NCBI GenBank assembly: GCA_043101635.1
Contig: JBICIE010000187.1
Span: forward strand, 1 to 25,570
Source: CAYMJK01 sp043101635
Lineage (GTDB): Bacteria; Planctomycetota; Phycisphaerae; Phycisphaerales; UBA1924
Direction: 5' to 3'
DNA: 25,570 nt
The notes beneath the pieces were generated by a model. The model searched no databases. It had not been told where the DNA came from and saw nothing but the letters and a program-made list of their open reading frames with translations. How positions within the stretch are numbered: the first letter of the stretch is position 1; every line of letters begins with the position of its first letter. Shown piece by piece: positions 6,057 through 14,421 of the stretch. The position numbers and the translations under genes were made by a program.

Positions 6057-7967
6057 ATGCTGGTCCGTCTCGTTGCCGCACTCGCCGCCCTGCCAACGCT
6101 GGTCGCGTGCCAGGCCCAGCCGGCGCAGTCCCCATCGTCGGCCGCAGAACAGCTGGCGGCGGCCGCGGCTGCACACCCGGCCATCATGCCGCTGGTCATC
6201 GAGCGCTTCGGGGCCGATGCCCGCGATGTCGAGCGCTTCTACGACGCTCCCTGGTCCGAGACCCGCTGGCAGCGCATCGACGAGTTGCACGACGCATGGG
6301 CTGCGTCGCTCGACGCCATCGACTTCGACACCCTCGATCAGGATGGACGCATCGACTGGCTGCTGCTGGACAACCACATCCGCGCGGGCGCCGATGACAT
6401 AGACCTGGATCGGCGCCGGCTGGCCGAGATCGCTCCGCTGTTGCCCTTCCGCGACGCCATCATCGAACTTGAAGTCGCCCGCTGGCGCATCGAGCCCGCC
6501 GACCCTCGCGCCATGGCCGGGGCGGTCGCCGAGATCGCCGAGCAGACCGAGGCCATCAGCAAGCGTGTGAAGCGAGCAGATCCGGACGACGAATCGCCAA
6601 GCGCCGATGACCAAGCCGGCGATGCCGACCCCGCCGAGACGGGCGGGGCAGAGTCTTATGCGGCCGACGAAGCCGGCCCGATCCAGATCACCCCCGCGAC
6701 AGCCCTGCGAGCCTCGCGCGCCGTCGGCGCCCTGCGCCGCACGCTCGACGGGACAGCAAGCTACTACACCGGCTACAAGCCCGAGTTCGACTGGTGGGTT
6801 TCCCAGCCAGCCGAAGCCGCGCTCGATGCTCTGCGCGACTACGAGAACAAGCTCCGGCGCGACATCGCCGGTATCAAGGGCGAAGATGATGACCCGCTCG
6901 TCGGCGACCCGATCGGGCGCGACGCCCTGCTCGCTGATCTGCGCGCCGAGATGATCGCCTACACGCCCGAAGAGCTCATCGCCATCGCCGAGCGCGAACT
7001 CGCCTGGCGTCAGCAGGAGATGATCGCCGCCTCTCGCGAAATGGGCTTCGGCGATGACTGGAAGGCCGCCCTCGAGGAGGTCAAAGGCCGAGCCGTCCCG
7101 CCTGGCGAGCAGGATCTCTACGTCGCCGCCGTCGCTCGCGAGACCATCGCCTTCCTGGATGCGGGCGACATGGTCACCATCCCGCCGCTGTGCCGCGAAC
7201 TGTGGCGGGCCGAGATGATCCCGGCGCGCGATCAGAAGACCTGGCCGTTCGCCTTCTACGGCGGCCTGCACGTCGGCATTGCCTACCCGACTGACGAAAT
7301 GAGCCACGCCGACAAGCTGGAGTCCATGCGCGGCAACAACCGGCACTTCACTCGAAACGTCACGCCGCACGAGCTTGTCCCGGGCCATCATCTCCAGGGC
7401 TTCATGGCCCAGCGCCACAACACGCACCGGCGCATGTTCAGCACGCCATTCCTCGGGGAGGGTTGGTGCCTCTACTGGGAGATGGTCTTCTACGACCGCG
7501 GCTGGGCCGAGTCACCCGAAGACCGCATCGGCATTCTCTTCTGGGGCATGCACCGCTGCGCGCGCATCATTGTCAGTCTCAAGTACCATCTCGGTGAAAT
7601 GACGCCGCAGGAGATGATCGACTTCCTGGTCGACGAGATCGGCCACGAACGCTTCGGCGCAACCAGCGAGGTGCGCCGCTACATCGGCGACCAGTACTCG
7701 CCGCTGTACCAGGTCGCCTACATGATCGGGGGCCTGCAGATGCGGGCATTGCGACGCGAGGTCGTCGATACCGGCCTGATGACCGAGAAACAGTTCCATG
7801 ATACCGTCCTGTTATACAACTCGATGCCGATCGAACTGATCCGCGCCGGCCTGCTCGATCTGCCGCTGACGAAGGACTGGCGCCCATCCTGGCGATTCGC
7901 CGACCCGATCGAAACCGGCCCGGACCAGCCAGAGCCCGCCCCGGCCGCCACAGGAGACTCGAGATGA
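6057..7967 (+). CDS. DUF885 lipoprotein, putative metallopeptidase
   Basis: This 636-residue protein has a lipoprotein signal peptide ending in the lipobox LVAC (Cys at about residue 17), so it should be anchored to a membrane facing the periplasm. It matches DUF885 (COG4805). The defining motif HELVPGHHLQ is at H438-E439 and H444-H445, a likely metal site of HExxx-HH type. An acidic, probably disordered insertion (DPDDESPSADDQAGD region) lies near residues 178-205. The start at 6057 is fixed by AAGGAG seven bases upstream and by the lipobox. The frame also runs upstream to 5967, without signal-peptide logic. It overlaps the next gene by ATGA. Catalytic activity is inferred from the motif. 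Confidence 0.88.
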   Translation: MLVRLVAALAALPTLVACQAQPAQSPSSAAEQLAAAAAAHPAIMPLVIERFGADARDVERFYDAPWSETRWQRIDELHDAWAASLDAIDFDTLDQDGRIDWLLLDNHIRAGADDIDLDRRRLAEIAPLLPFRDAIIELEVARWRIEPADPRAMAGAVAEIAEQTEAISKRVKRADPDDESPSADDQAGDADPAETGGAESYAADEAGPIQITPATALRASRAVGALRRTLDGTASYYTGYKPEFDWWVSQPAEAALDALRDYENKLRRDIAGIKGEDDDPLVGDPIGRDALLADLRAEMIAYTPEELIAIAERELAWRQQEMIAASREMGFGDDWKAALEEVKGRAVPPGEQDLYVAAVARETIAFLDAGDMVTIPPLCRELWRAEMIPARDQKTWPFAFYGGLHVGIAYPTDEMSHADKLESMRGNNRHFTRNVTPHELVPGHHLQGFMAQRHNTHRRMFSTPFLGEGWCLYWEMVFYDRGWAESPEDRIGILFWGMHRCARIIVSLKYHLGEMTPQEMIDFLVDEIGHERFGATSEVRRYIGDQYSPLYQVAYMIGGLQMRALRREVVDTGLMTEKQFHDTVLLYNSMPIELIRAGLLDLPLTKDWRPSWRFADPIETGPDQPEPAPAATGDSR

Positions 7968-8725
7968 TCCCGACACTGACCGCTCTTGCCACGCTTGCCG
8001 CCTGCGCGATGCTCGGCGCCTTTGCTGCCCAGCCGGAGGCCTCCGGAGGCTGGCCGATCCACTCCATGGAGCGCCCGCTGCCGCCGCGCGTCGAGGCCGA
8101 CGAAGTGACCGTGCCGCCGCCGTCCGACGCCATCGTCCTCTTCGACGGATCCTCGACCGACGCCTGGCGGAAGCCCGATGGTGGCAAGATCACCTGGACG
8201 CTCCAAGATGACGGCTCCATGCGCGTCGAGCGCGGCGGCGACATCTTCAGCCGCGAGACGTTTGGAGACTGCCAGCTCCACGTGGAGTGGATGTGCCCGG
8301 AGGGTCAGGATCACCGCACCGGACAGAACCGCGGCAACAGCGGCGTCTTCCTGATGGAGGTCTACGAGGTGCAGGTGCTCCAGTCGCGCGAGAACCGCAG
8401 CTACGCGGACGGAATCGCCGGCTCGATCTACGGCCAGAACCCGCCGATGGTGAACCCCTGCCGCGCCATGGGCCAGTGGAACAGCTACGACATCATCTTC
8501 CGCCGTCCGCACTTCAACCAGGACGGCTCGGTCGCAAAGCCGGCCATCATGACCGTCTTCTTCAACGGCGTGCTGGTGCAGGACCACTTTGAGCTGATGG
8601 GCCCGACCTCCCACACCGTGCGCGCCCCGTACGAGGCTCACGCGGACGCCCTGCCCATCAAGCTGCAGGACCACGGCGAGCCGGTCCGCTTCCGCAACAT
8701 CTGGGTCCGGCGGCTGGCCGAGTAG
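7964..8725 (+). CDS. Secreted DUF1080 (3-keto-disaccharide hydrolase-like) protein
   Basis: This 253-residue protein has a signal peptide (to about residue 22) and then a DUF1080 concanavalin-like lectin/glucanase fold. Typical segments are IVLFDGSSTDAWRK, LHVEWMCP, RGNSGVFLM, YEVQVLQS, WNSYDIIFRRP, ITV-like strand MTVFFNGVLVQD and the final IRFRNIWVR-like strand. DUF1080 members include 3-keto-glycoside hydrolases and are numerous in planctomycetes. The ATG overlaps the stop of the DUF885 gene (7964-7967), so the two are co-translated. With the fucosidase and Gfo/Idh gene upstream, a role in extracytoplasmic glycan degradation is likely but not proven. Confidence 0.88.
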   Translation: MIPTLTALATLAACAMLGAFAAQPEASGGWPIHSMERPLPPRVEADEVTVPPPSDAIVLFDGSSTDAWRKPDGGKITWTLQDDGSMRVERGGDIFSRETFGDCQLHVEWMCPEGQDHRTGQNRGNSGVFLMEVYEVQVLQSRENRSYADGIAGSIYGQNPPMVNPCRAMGQWNSYDIIFRRPHFNQDGSVAKPAIMTVFFNGVLVQDHFELMGPTSHTVRAPYEAHADALPIKLQDHGEPVRFRNIWVRRLAE

Positions 8726-8802
8726 CAAGGCCTCAGACCCGATAATCCGGCCAGGCGTGGCGCCGCTCGCGGATTGGGCTCCCGCTCCAAACCGCGCTGC
8801 GG

Positions 8803-8808
8803 TATGCT
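8803..8808 (+). promoter_or_regulatory. Possible -10 box before the S9 peptidase gene
   Basis: TATGCT in the context GCGGTATGCTC lies 25 bases before the ATG at 8834. It resembles GCGGTATCGTC ahead of the Rrf2 gene. No -35 box is clear at 17 bases. Confidence 0.3.
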
Positions 8809-8833
8809 CATGCTCTGGCAGGAGATTCGTGAG

Positions 8834-11800
8834 ATGTACCAACGCCCGCTCGCCGCAGTTCTCGTCTCGATCCTCGCGCTCGTCGCCGGCGCGCCGGCCC
8901 AGCAGGCCGAGAAGGCAGAGAAGGAAGACGCCCTGACCCTGGAGCGCATCTTCCCCGAGAAGAGCTTCTTCGGCCCCTCGGCCCGCTCGACCTCGTTCTC
9001 GCACGATGGCCGCTTCGGCGCGTTCCTCTACCAGCCCTGGGAGGAGCGCCGCCACGGCACGGACCTGTACATCTACGACACCGCCACCGGCCAGCCGCGC
9101 CGCATCACCGCCGTCAGCCGCATGGCCGAGTTCCAGAAGGAGGCGCGCGAGGTCCAGGAGGACCGCGAGAAGAAGGCGAAGAAGGCCGGCGTGACGCTCG
9201 CCGAACTTGCCCGCCAGCAGCAGCAGCGGCTCGGCGTTCCGGTCTCGGGAGTGGTGGGGGAGTGGGAGGGCGAAGCCGATTCCACCTCGCGGCGCGGCGC
9301 TATCCGTCCCGGCGACTGCGTTCTGACGCTCTCCGCGAAGCTCGATGGCGAGTTGCGCATCGGCCTCGTGCGTCTGCCCGTCAGCAAGGGCAAGCTGGAA
9401 GATGGCAAGTTCACGGCAAAGGTCGCTGACAAAGACCTTGAAGTCGAGGGCGCCCTCGAACTTACGCTGGAGGACGCCACGCTCGAAGGCAGCCTCACGC
9501 TCGAGAAGCCGGATCTTGACTTCACGCTTCGCCTGGAACGGGCCGAGCCCGACACGGAGGCCGGCGCCGAGGGCCCGCGCGGCGTCATCGGCGCCCTCGG
9601 CGAGCGCCTCGCGCTCGGCGATGTCGTACTCGACGATGACGCCACCATCAACGATGAGGATGATGAGGGCAAACGCCCCGACAAGCTCGCCCCGCGCTAC
9701 GGCGGCGTCGACTGGTACGAGTGGTCGCCTCTCGCCCACGAACTGCTGCTGCTGTCCGATGGCGACATCTACCGCCTGACGATCGACCTGGAGGCCTGGG
9801 ACGCTGAGTTCACCCCCTCGGGAGATGAGCCGGTCGCCCCGTACCGCGGCGACCTGTCACGGTTGACGCGCACCCGTGAGCGCGAGGGCTCGGTCCAGTA
9901 CCTGCCCGATGGCGCCGGCTACACCTACCTGCGGGATGGCGCACTGCTGGAGGTCGCCTTCGAGGGGAGCCTGATCAAGCAGCTTGACCCCGAACTCAAG
10001 GACAACGAGCGCATGGTCGGCTACCGGATCAGCCCCGATCGCAAGCGACTCGTCTTTCTTGCCAACCGGGGCGCCAGCTACTGGGGTTCCGGCCGCGAGA
10101 TCAACATCGTCAACTACCGCGACCGCTTCGCCAGCGTGCGTCGCGTCACCCGGCACATGCCCGATGACCCCTTCCCCGAGGCGTGGTCCAGCGTCTACCT
10201 GTACGACCTGGATGGCCATGACCGCGAGGAGGGCACGCTCCAGCGCGTCTTCACGCGCCGCATCTCCGGGCCGCGCGACACCATGGCCGTGCCGCACTGG
10301 GCGCCGGATTCCAGCCGCGTCGCCTTCGCCGCCTTCGAGCAGTCCACCGGCCTCATCAAGATCCTCGAGGCCGGCTTCGAAGAGCAGGAACCGGAGGCGG
10401 CGCCGGACGAGAAGGCCGAAGACAAGTCGGCCGAGTCTGCCGAGGAAGATGACATCGACGGCGATCGCCAGGAAGAACAGCAGGAAGAGCAGCAGGACGA
10501 GCAGGACCAGGAAGAGGGCCAGCAGGCGCAGCAGCCCGAGGCCGGCGAGGCCGAAGAAGAGGGCCCGGATTTCAAGATCGAAGACGCCAGGGTCGTCTAC
10601 CAGTTCCTCCACGCCGGCGGACCCAACACCCCCGGCATGGTCATGCCGCAGTACCTGCCCGACAGTCGGCGCATGGTCTTCATCACCGAGCTGTCAGGCT
10701 TCCGCCAGCTTCATCTGCTCGACCCGGCATATGAGCAACTCACGCAGCTCACCGAGGGCCGCTACGAGATCTATCCCTTCGACATCTCAGAAGATCATGC
10801 CACGCTCTTCGCGACGGCCACGAAGGACGACCCTGCACAGGAGCACATCTACAGCGTCGATACCGAGACGGGGGCGATGACCCGCCTCTCGACGACCGAC
10901 GGCGTCTACGGCGGTGTCGCCGTCAGCGACGACGGCGCTCACATCCTCGCAACGCATGTCGACTTCGGCGCCCCGCGCGAGCTGATCGCGATCGACCGGG
11001 CTCACGAAGCCCCCGAGACCGCGCGCCTCACCGACTCGCATTCCGAGGAAGCCCACAAGCTCACGCAGGCCGCCCCCGAGTACTTCAGCTTCGAGAACCG
11101 CCACGGCCAGACGATCCACGGGCACATGTTCAAGCCGAAGGACTGGTCGCCGGAGGACAAGCGGCCACTGCTCATCTACGTCTACGGCGGCCCCCTCGGC
11201 GAGACCAAGATGGCCACCCGCGGCAGCTTCGGCGCCCCGAGTTACTTCTTTGCGCGCTATATGACGGAAGTCCACGGATGGGTCACCGCCACCGTCGACC
11301 CCCGCGGCGCCTCCGGCTACGGCGCTGTCTTCGAGAAGGCCAACTTCGAGCAGGTCGGCAAGCCGCAAACTGAGGACCTTGTCGACGCCGCCCATTGGCT
11401 CGTCGAAAACGCCGGCGTCGATGAGAAGCGCATGGCTCTGCACGGCTGGTCCTTCGGTGGCTTCCAGACGCAGATGGTCATGTACACCGAGCCCGATGTC
11501 TTCGCCGCGGGCATCGCCGGCGCCGGCCCCACCGAGTGGCACAACTACAACTCCTGGTATTCCACCGGCACCATCGGCGACAACAAGCCCGGCAAGACCG
11601 ACCTGGAGAAGTTCAGCCTGCTGCCGCTGGCGAAGAATCTCAAGGGCCAACTCCTGCTCGTCCACGGCGTCGAGGATTCCAACGTCCTCTATCAGGACAC
11701 CGTCCGCGTCTACCGCGAACTGCTCAAGGCCGACAAGGAAACCCTCGTCGAACTGTTCATCGACCCCACCGGTGGCCACGGCCTCGGCGGAGATGTCAAG

Positions 11801-11944
11801 ACCATCAACCGCTACCGCAAGTACGAGTCGTTCCTGCTCCGCACCATCGGCGCCTTCGAAGCCGAAGCAGATGAACAGCCGGCCGACGACGCCGCGGCCC
11901 CGGCCGACGAGGGCGACGACTCCGGCGCCGAGGGCGGGACGTAA
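8834..11944 (+). CDS. Secreted S9-family prolyl oligopeptidase-like serine peptidase
   Basis: This 1036-residue exported peptidase has a signal peptide to about residue 22, a beta-propeller region to about 750 and a C-terminal alpha/beta-hydrolase domain. The catalytic triad is visible: S873 in GWSFGG, D948 in HGVEDSN and H982 in GGHG. It is long for S9 because of extra segments. A beta-rich insertion at about residues 137-240 has repeated GEL/EG-x-L-T-L strands. A highly acidic, Gln-rich linker lies at about 517-580, and an acidic low-complexity tail ends the protein. The ATG at 8834 has AGGAG nine bases upstream; the frame extends 20 codons further but without a signal sequence at its start. 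It probably cleaves peptides outside the cytoplasm. Confidence 0.9.
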   Translation: MYQRPLAAVLVSILALVAGAPAQQAEKAEKEDALTLERIFPEKSFFGPSARSTSFSHDGRFGAFLYQPWEERRHGTDLYIYDTATGQPRRITAVSRMAEFQKEAREVQEDREKKAKKAGVTLAELARQQQQRLGVPVSGVVGEWEGEADSTSRRGAIRPGDCVLTLSAKLDGELRIGLVRLPVSKGKLEDGKFTAKVADKDLEVEGALELTLEDATLEGSLTLEKPDLDFTLRLERAEPDTEAGAEGPRGVIGALGERLALGDVVLDDDATINDEDDEGKRPDKLAPRYGGVDWYEWSPLAHELLLLSDGDIYRLTIDLEAWDAEFTPSGDEPVAPYRGDLSRLTRTREREGSVQYLPDGAGYTYLRDGALLEVAFEGSLIKQLDPELKDNERMVGYRISPDRKRLVFLANRGASYWGSGREINIVNYRDRFASVRRVTRHMPDDPFPEAWSSVYLYDLDGHDREEGTLQRVFTRRISGPRDTMAVPHWAPDSSRVAFAAFEQSTGLIKILEAGFEEQEPEAAPDEKAEDKSAESAEEDDIDGDRQEEQQEEQQDEQDQEEGQQAQQPEAGEAEEEGPDFKIEDARVVYQFLHAGGPNTPGMVMPQYLPDSRRMVFITELSGFRQLHLLDPAYEQLTQLTEGRYEIYPFDISEDHATLFATATKDDPAQEHIYSVDTETGAMTRLSTTDGVYGGVAVSDDGAHILATHVDFGAPRELIAIDRAHEAPETARLTDSHSEEAHKLTQAAPEYFSFENRHGQTIHGHMFKPKDWSPEDKRPLLIYVYGGPLGETKMATRGSFGAPSYFFARYMTEVHGWVTATVDPRGASGYGAVFEKANFEQVGKPQTEDLVDAAHWLVENAGVDEKRMALHGWSFGGFQTQMVMYTEPDVFAAGIAGAGPTEWHNYNSWYSTGTIGDNKPGKTDLEKFSLLPLAKNLKGQLLLVHGVEDSNVLYQDTVRVYRELLKADKETLVELFIDPTGGHGLGGDVKTINRYRKYESFLLRTIGAFEAEADEQPADDAAAPADEGDDSGAEGGT

Positions 11945-12022
11945 ACGCGCGGCAGCGCCCGCCGTCTGCCAGATGTCAATGTCGCAGGCTGGAGCAGAGC
12001 GCACGCGGACCGCGGCGACGGA

Positions 12023-12724
12023 TCAGTGCTTCTCCTGCGCCTCCAGCCGCATCGCGCGCGGGAACAGCACGTTGTTCTCCTTGTGGATGTGCCGGTGCAT
12101 GTCCGCCTCCAGGTCGGCCAGCCCCGCCAGCATCGCGCGGTAGGTTCCGCACGCCCACGCCGGCGGCTCGAAATCGTCCGTGGCAGCGCGGATCGCGGCG
12201 AGCGCCCCGCCCGCCTGCTCGTGCTCGTGTTCCATCTGCGCGATCGGGCCGGCAACGGACCCCATCGGCGCCGGCTCGCCGCGCTCCAGCGCGCGGATCG
12301 CCGGGAACAGGATCTGCTCCTCCTTCTGCATGTGGCTGAACATCTCCTCGCGGAGGGCGCAGAACGCCTCGCGGACCTCGCGCAGCCGAGGCTCGCTCTC
12401 CCCGTGCACGGCAGACACCTTCTTCGTCATGCCATCCAGCCGCGGCAGTTCCTCGCGGAGCCAGGCGTGATGCGCCTGTTCGATGTGGTCGGCCAGTTCG
12501 GCCAGGCCCATGGCCGCCGCGTCGACCTCGCCCGGGCGCCCCGTCTCGTCGGCCTCCCGCAATTGGGCGACGACCGCCGCGGGATCCAGGCCACGCTTGC
12601 GGCAGGCCTCCTCGAGCGGCAGCTTCCCGCCGCAGCAGTAGTCGATGCCGAGCTTCTCCAGCACGCGGGAGCGGCCGGGCTGCTCGGCCACGAGGGTTCC
12701 GACGGTCGTTTGCTCCAGGCTCAT
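12023..12724 (-). CDS. ric: Ric/YtfE/ScdA-type di-iron protein for iron-sulfur cluster repair
   Basis: This 233-residue cytoplasmic protein has the two domains of Ric. The N-terminal ScdA_N (DUF542) domain carries DYCCGGK (C30-C31). The C-terminal hemerythrin-like four-helix domain has candidate iron ligands H85 or H86, H131 and E135 (HxxxE), H166 and H212-E216 (HxxxE), close in spacing to the E. coli YtfE ligands. The family repairs iron-sulfur centres damaged by nitric oxide or oxidants. The start at 12724 is chosen because AAGGAG sits about six bases upstream; an in-frame ATG nine codons earlier lacks one. It is divergent from an Rrf2 regulator across a 97-bp gap, a classic arrangement for NO-responsive control. 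Confidence 0.93.
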   Translation of the reverse strand: MSLEQTTVGTLVAEQPGRSRVLEKLGIDYCCGGKLPLEEACRKRGLDPAAVVAQLREADETGRPGEVDAAAMGLAELADHIEQAHHAWLREELPRLDGMTKKVSAVHGESEPRLREVREAFCALREEMFSHMQKEEQILFPAIRALERGEPAPMGSVAGPIAQMEHEHEQAGGALAAIRAATDDFEPPAWACGTYRAMLAGLADLEADMHRHIHKENNVLFPRAMRLEAQEKH

Positions 12725-12750
12725 AGTTGGCTCCTTAAAACTAGCTTTCA

Positions 12751-12779
12751 TGCTTCAATGCACACTTGACATCTTTATA
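12751..12779 (-). promoter_or_regulatory. Minus-strand promoter and possible operator for ric
   Basis: On the minus strand, TATAAA (12779-12774) is a good -10 box. TGGATC (12802-12797) lies 17 bases upstream as a weak -35. This promoter overlaps the divergent promoter of the Rrf2 gene. An imperfect dyad, TGCTTCAATGCA (12751-12762), lies just downstream of the predicted start and could be an operator half, but I cannot assign it to a known Rrf2 consensus. Confidence 0.4.
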
Positions 12780-12794
12780 GCCGCGCGGTATCGT
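12766..12794 (+). promoter_or_regulatory. Sigma-70-type promoter of the Rrf2 regulator gene
   Basis: TTGACA (12766-12771), a 17-bp spacer and TATCGT (12789-12794) form a textbook housekeeping promoter with a perfect -35 box. The expected transcript starts near 12801, about 20 bases before the ATG at 12822. Its overlap with the ric promoter lets one bound regulator control both genes. Confidence 0.7.
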
Positions 12795-12821
12795 CAGATC
12801 CAGCCCGAACGGCCCAACCGC

Positions 12822-13271
12822 ATGAAGATCCTCTCTGACGCATCCGAATACGGCCTGCGAGCGGCAGTCTGGCTCGCCCAGCGGCCCGGCGAGGCCCAGA
12901 AGGTCCGCGAGATCGCCGAGGGCACCCGAGCCGCGCCGGGCTACCTGGTCAAGGTCCTTCAGAGCCTGAGCAGGGCAGGCATCCTCTCCGCCCAGCGCGG
13001 CAGCCACGGCGGCTTCACCCTCCAGCGCGACCCAGCCCGCCTCACCGCGCTCGAGGTCATCAACGCCGTCGACCCGATCGAGCGCATCCGCGAGTGCCCG
13101 CTCGGGCTGGAAGCCCACGGTGAGTGCCTCTGCCCCATGCATCAGCGCATCGACGACGCCCTCGCCCTCATCGAGCAGAGCCTGGCGTCCTGCACCATCG
13201 CCGAACTGATCGAGACCACCTCCCCGTCGCAGCCGCTCTGCGGCGCCCTCGTCCAACTCCGCACGCCGTGA
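12822..13271 (+). CDS. Rrf2-family (NsrR/IscR-like) iron-sulfur transcription regulator
   Basis: This 149-residue DNA-binding protein opens with the Rrf2 winged helix (LSDASEYGLRAAVWLA, then VREIAEGTRAAPGYLVKVLQSLSRAGIL and the wing QRGSHGGF). The putative cluster-binding region has C92, C102 and C104 (C-x9-C-x-C), spaced differently from NsrR and IscR, which have roughly C-x5-C-x5-C. Further cysteines are C124 and C140. The ATG lies in ACCGCATG without a strong ribosome site but directly behind a consensus promoter. Being divergent from ric and followed by a hemerythrin, it is probably an NO- or redox-sensing repressor. The exact signal is inferred. Confidence 0.88.
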   Translation: MKILSDASEYGLRAAVWLAQRPGEAQKVREIAEGTRAAPGYLVKVLQSLSRAGILSAQRGSHGGFTLQRDPARLTALEVINAVDPIERIRECPLGLEAHGECLCPMHQRIDDALALIEQSLASCTIAELIETTSPSQPLCGALVQLRTP

Positions 13272-13282
13272 AGGAGCCCGGG

Positions 13283-13792
13283 GTGACCCGATTCCGCCAT
13301 GCCCCCATCGCCCGGCTCGAAGCCCTCGCGCCCTTCAGCCGCGATCACTACGTCGGCCTGGTGCAGGCCCGCCACCTGGTCAAGGCGGCAGGCGCCGATG
13401 ATGTCGCGCGCCGCAAGGCGCTCTCGGAGTTTCTCGACGCGTGGGATTCCGATATCGCCGCGCACTTCCACGATGAGGAGCGCCTGCTGGCCGACCTCGC
13501 CGCGCCCGAGGACCGCCAGCGGCTGCTCGCCGAGCACCAGCGTCTGATGGGGCTCGCCGACAAGGCCCGCCGCCTGCATCGAGAGATCGACCCCGGCCCG
13601 GCGACCCTCCGCGAGATCGGCCAGGCCCTCGAAGCCCACATCCGCTGGGAAGAGCGCCACCTTTTCCAGCGCCTGCAGGACAGGCTGAGCCCCGAGCAGC
13701 TCGCGTCGCTCGGCATCCAGACCGCCGCGATCGAACAGGCCCGGCCTCGCAACATCGATCGAAAACACCATTGCGAAGGAGATCGCAGATGA
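13283..13792 (+). CDS. Hemerythrin-like domain protein
   Basis: This 169-residue protein is a single hemerythrin HHE domain with a complete di-iron ligand pattern: H22, H61-x3-E65, H85, H119-x3-E123. Such proteins bind oxygen or NO or hold iron. The GTG start at 13283 has AAGGAG (13271-13276) six bases upstream, immediately after the stop of the Rrf2 gene; an alternative GTG at 13268 overlaps that stop. The end overlaps the next gene by ATGA. A basic, His-rich tail (NIDRKHHCEGDRR) is unusual. It belongs to the same transcription unit as the Rrf2 gene and complements the larger Ric protein on the other strand. Confidence 0.88.
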   Translation: MTRFRHAPIARLEALAPFSRDHYVGLVQARHLVKAAGADDVARRKALSEFLDAWDSDIAAHFHDEERLLADLAAPEDRQRLLAEHQRLMGLADKARRLHREIDPGPATLREIGQALEAHIRWEERHLFQRLQDRLSPEQLASLGIQTAAIEQARPRNIDRKHHCEGDRR

Positions 13793-14421
13793 ACTTCGCG
13801 CGCACAGCGATGGCGGCCGCGGCCATGACCGCAATCGCAACCGTCTGGCTGGTCGCCGACACGTCCCTGGCGCACTGCGACACGATGGACGGCCCCATCA
13901 TCCCCGAGGCGCTGCGCGCGCTGGATTCGGGCGATGTGCGCCCCCTGCTCAAGTGGATCCCCGAGCAGGAAGAGGGCGCGATCCGGGAGGCGTTCGACCG
14001 CGCCCGCGCTGTGCGCGACATGGGGTCGGACGTTCAGGCCATGGCGGACCAGTTCTTCCTGGAGACGCTGATCCGCATCCATCGAGCCGGAGAGGGAGAG
14101 CCGTTCACGGGGATCAAGCCCGCCGGCTCGGCCCCGCCGGTGTTCAAGGCCGCCGACGACGCCCTCGCATCCGGATCTGTCGACGCCCTCGCCGATCAGG
14201 TGGCGCAGTCGGTGCGGGACGAGATCAAGCGGCGATTCGAGGCCGCCAGCCTGCTCAGGGCCGGCATGGATGACAGCCCCGAAGCCGGACGGGCGTATGT
14301 GCGCCAGTACGTCCGGTATCTGCATCTGGTGGAGGCGATCGACGGGCTCCTCGGGGAGGATCACTCCGGCGCCCCGGGTCATGTCGAGGGCCGGCCGGCG
14401 CACGGGCGGGAGCATCGATGA
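13789..14421 (+). CDS. Secreted DUF6448-family protein
   Basis: This 210-residue exported protein has a signal peptide whose best cleavage site (SLA before HCD, after residue 28) would leave a mature N-terminus His-Cys-Asp-Thr. I recognise the DUF6448 pattern: AHCDTMDGP, LKWIPEQEEGAIREAFDRA, ADQFFLETLIRIHRAGEGEPFTGIKPAG, and a helical C-terminus with YLHLVEAIDGLL. Conserved-looking His residues are H29, H98 and H179. Family function is unknown. The start at 13789 overlaps the hemerythrin stop (ATGA) and has GAAGGAG upstream, so it belongs to the Rrf2-hemerythrin operon. A metal-related role outside the cytoplasm is inferred from this context only. Confidence 0.8.
   Translation: MNFARTAMAAAAMTAIATVWLVADTSLAHCDTMDGPIIPEALRALDSGDVRPLLKWIPEQEEGAIREAFDRARAVRDMGSDVQAMADQFFLETLIRIHRAGEGEPFTGIKPAGSAPPVFKAADDALASGSVDALADQVAQSVRDEIKRRFEAASLLRAGMDDSPEAGRAYVRQYVRYLHLVEAIDGLLGEDHSGAPGHVEGRPAHGREHR

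Noticed and set aside
7718..9739. Very long minus-strand open frame (673 codons) opposite the DUF885, DUF1080 and S9 genes
   Set aside because: Its translation is compositionally a shadow of three well-recognised plus-strand genes. High GC makes such antisense frames common, and no motif is visible.
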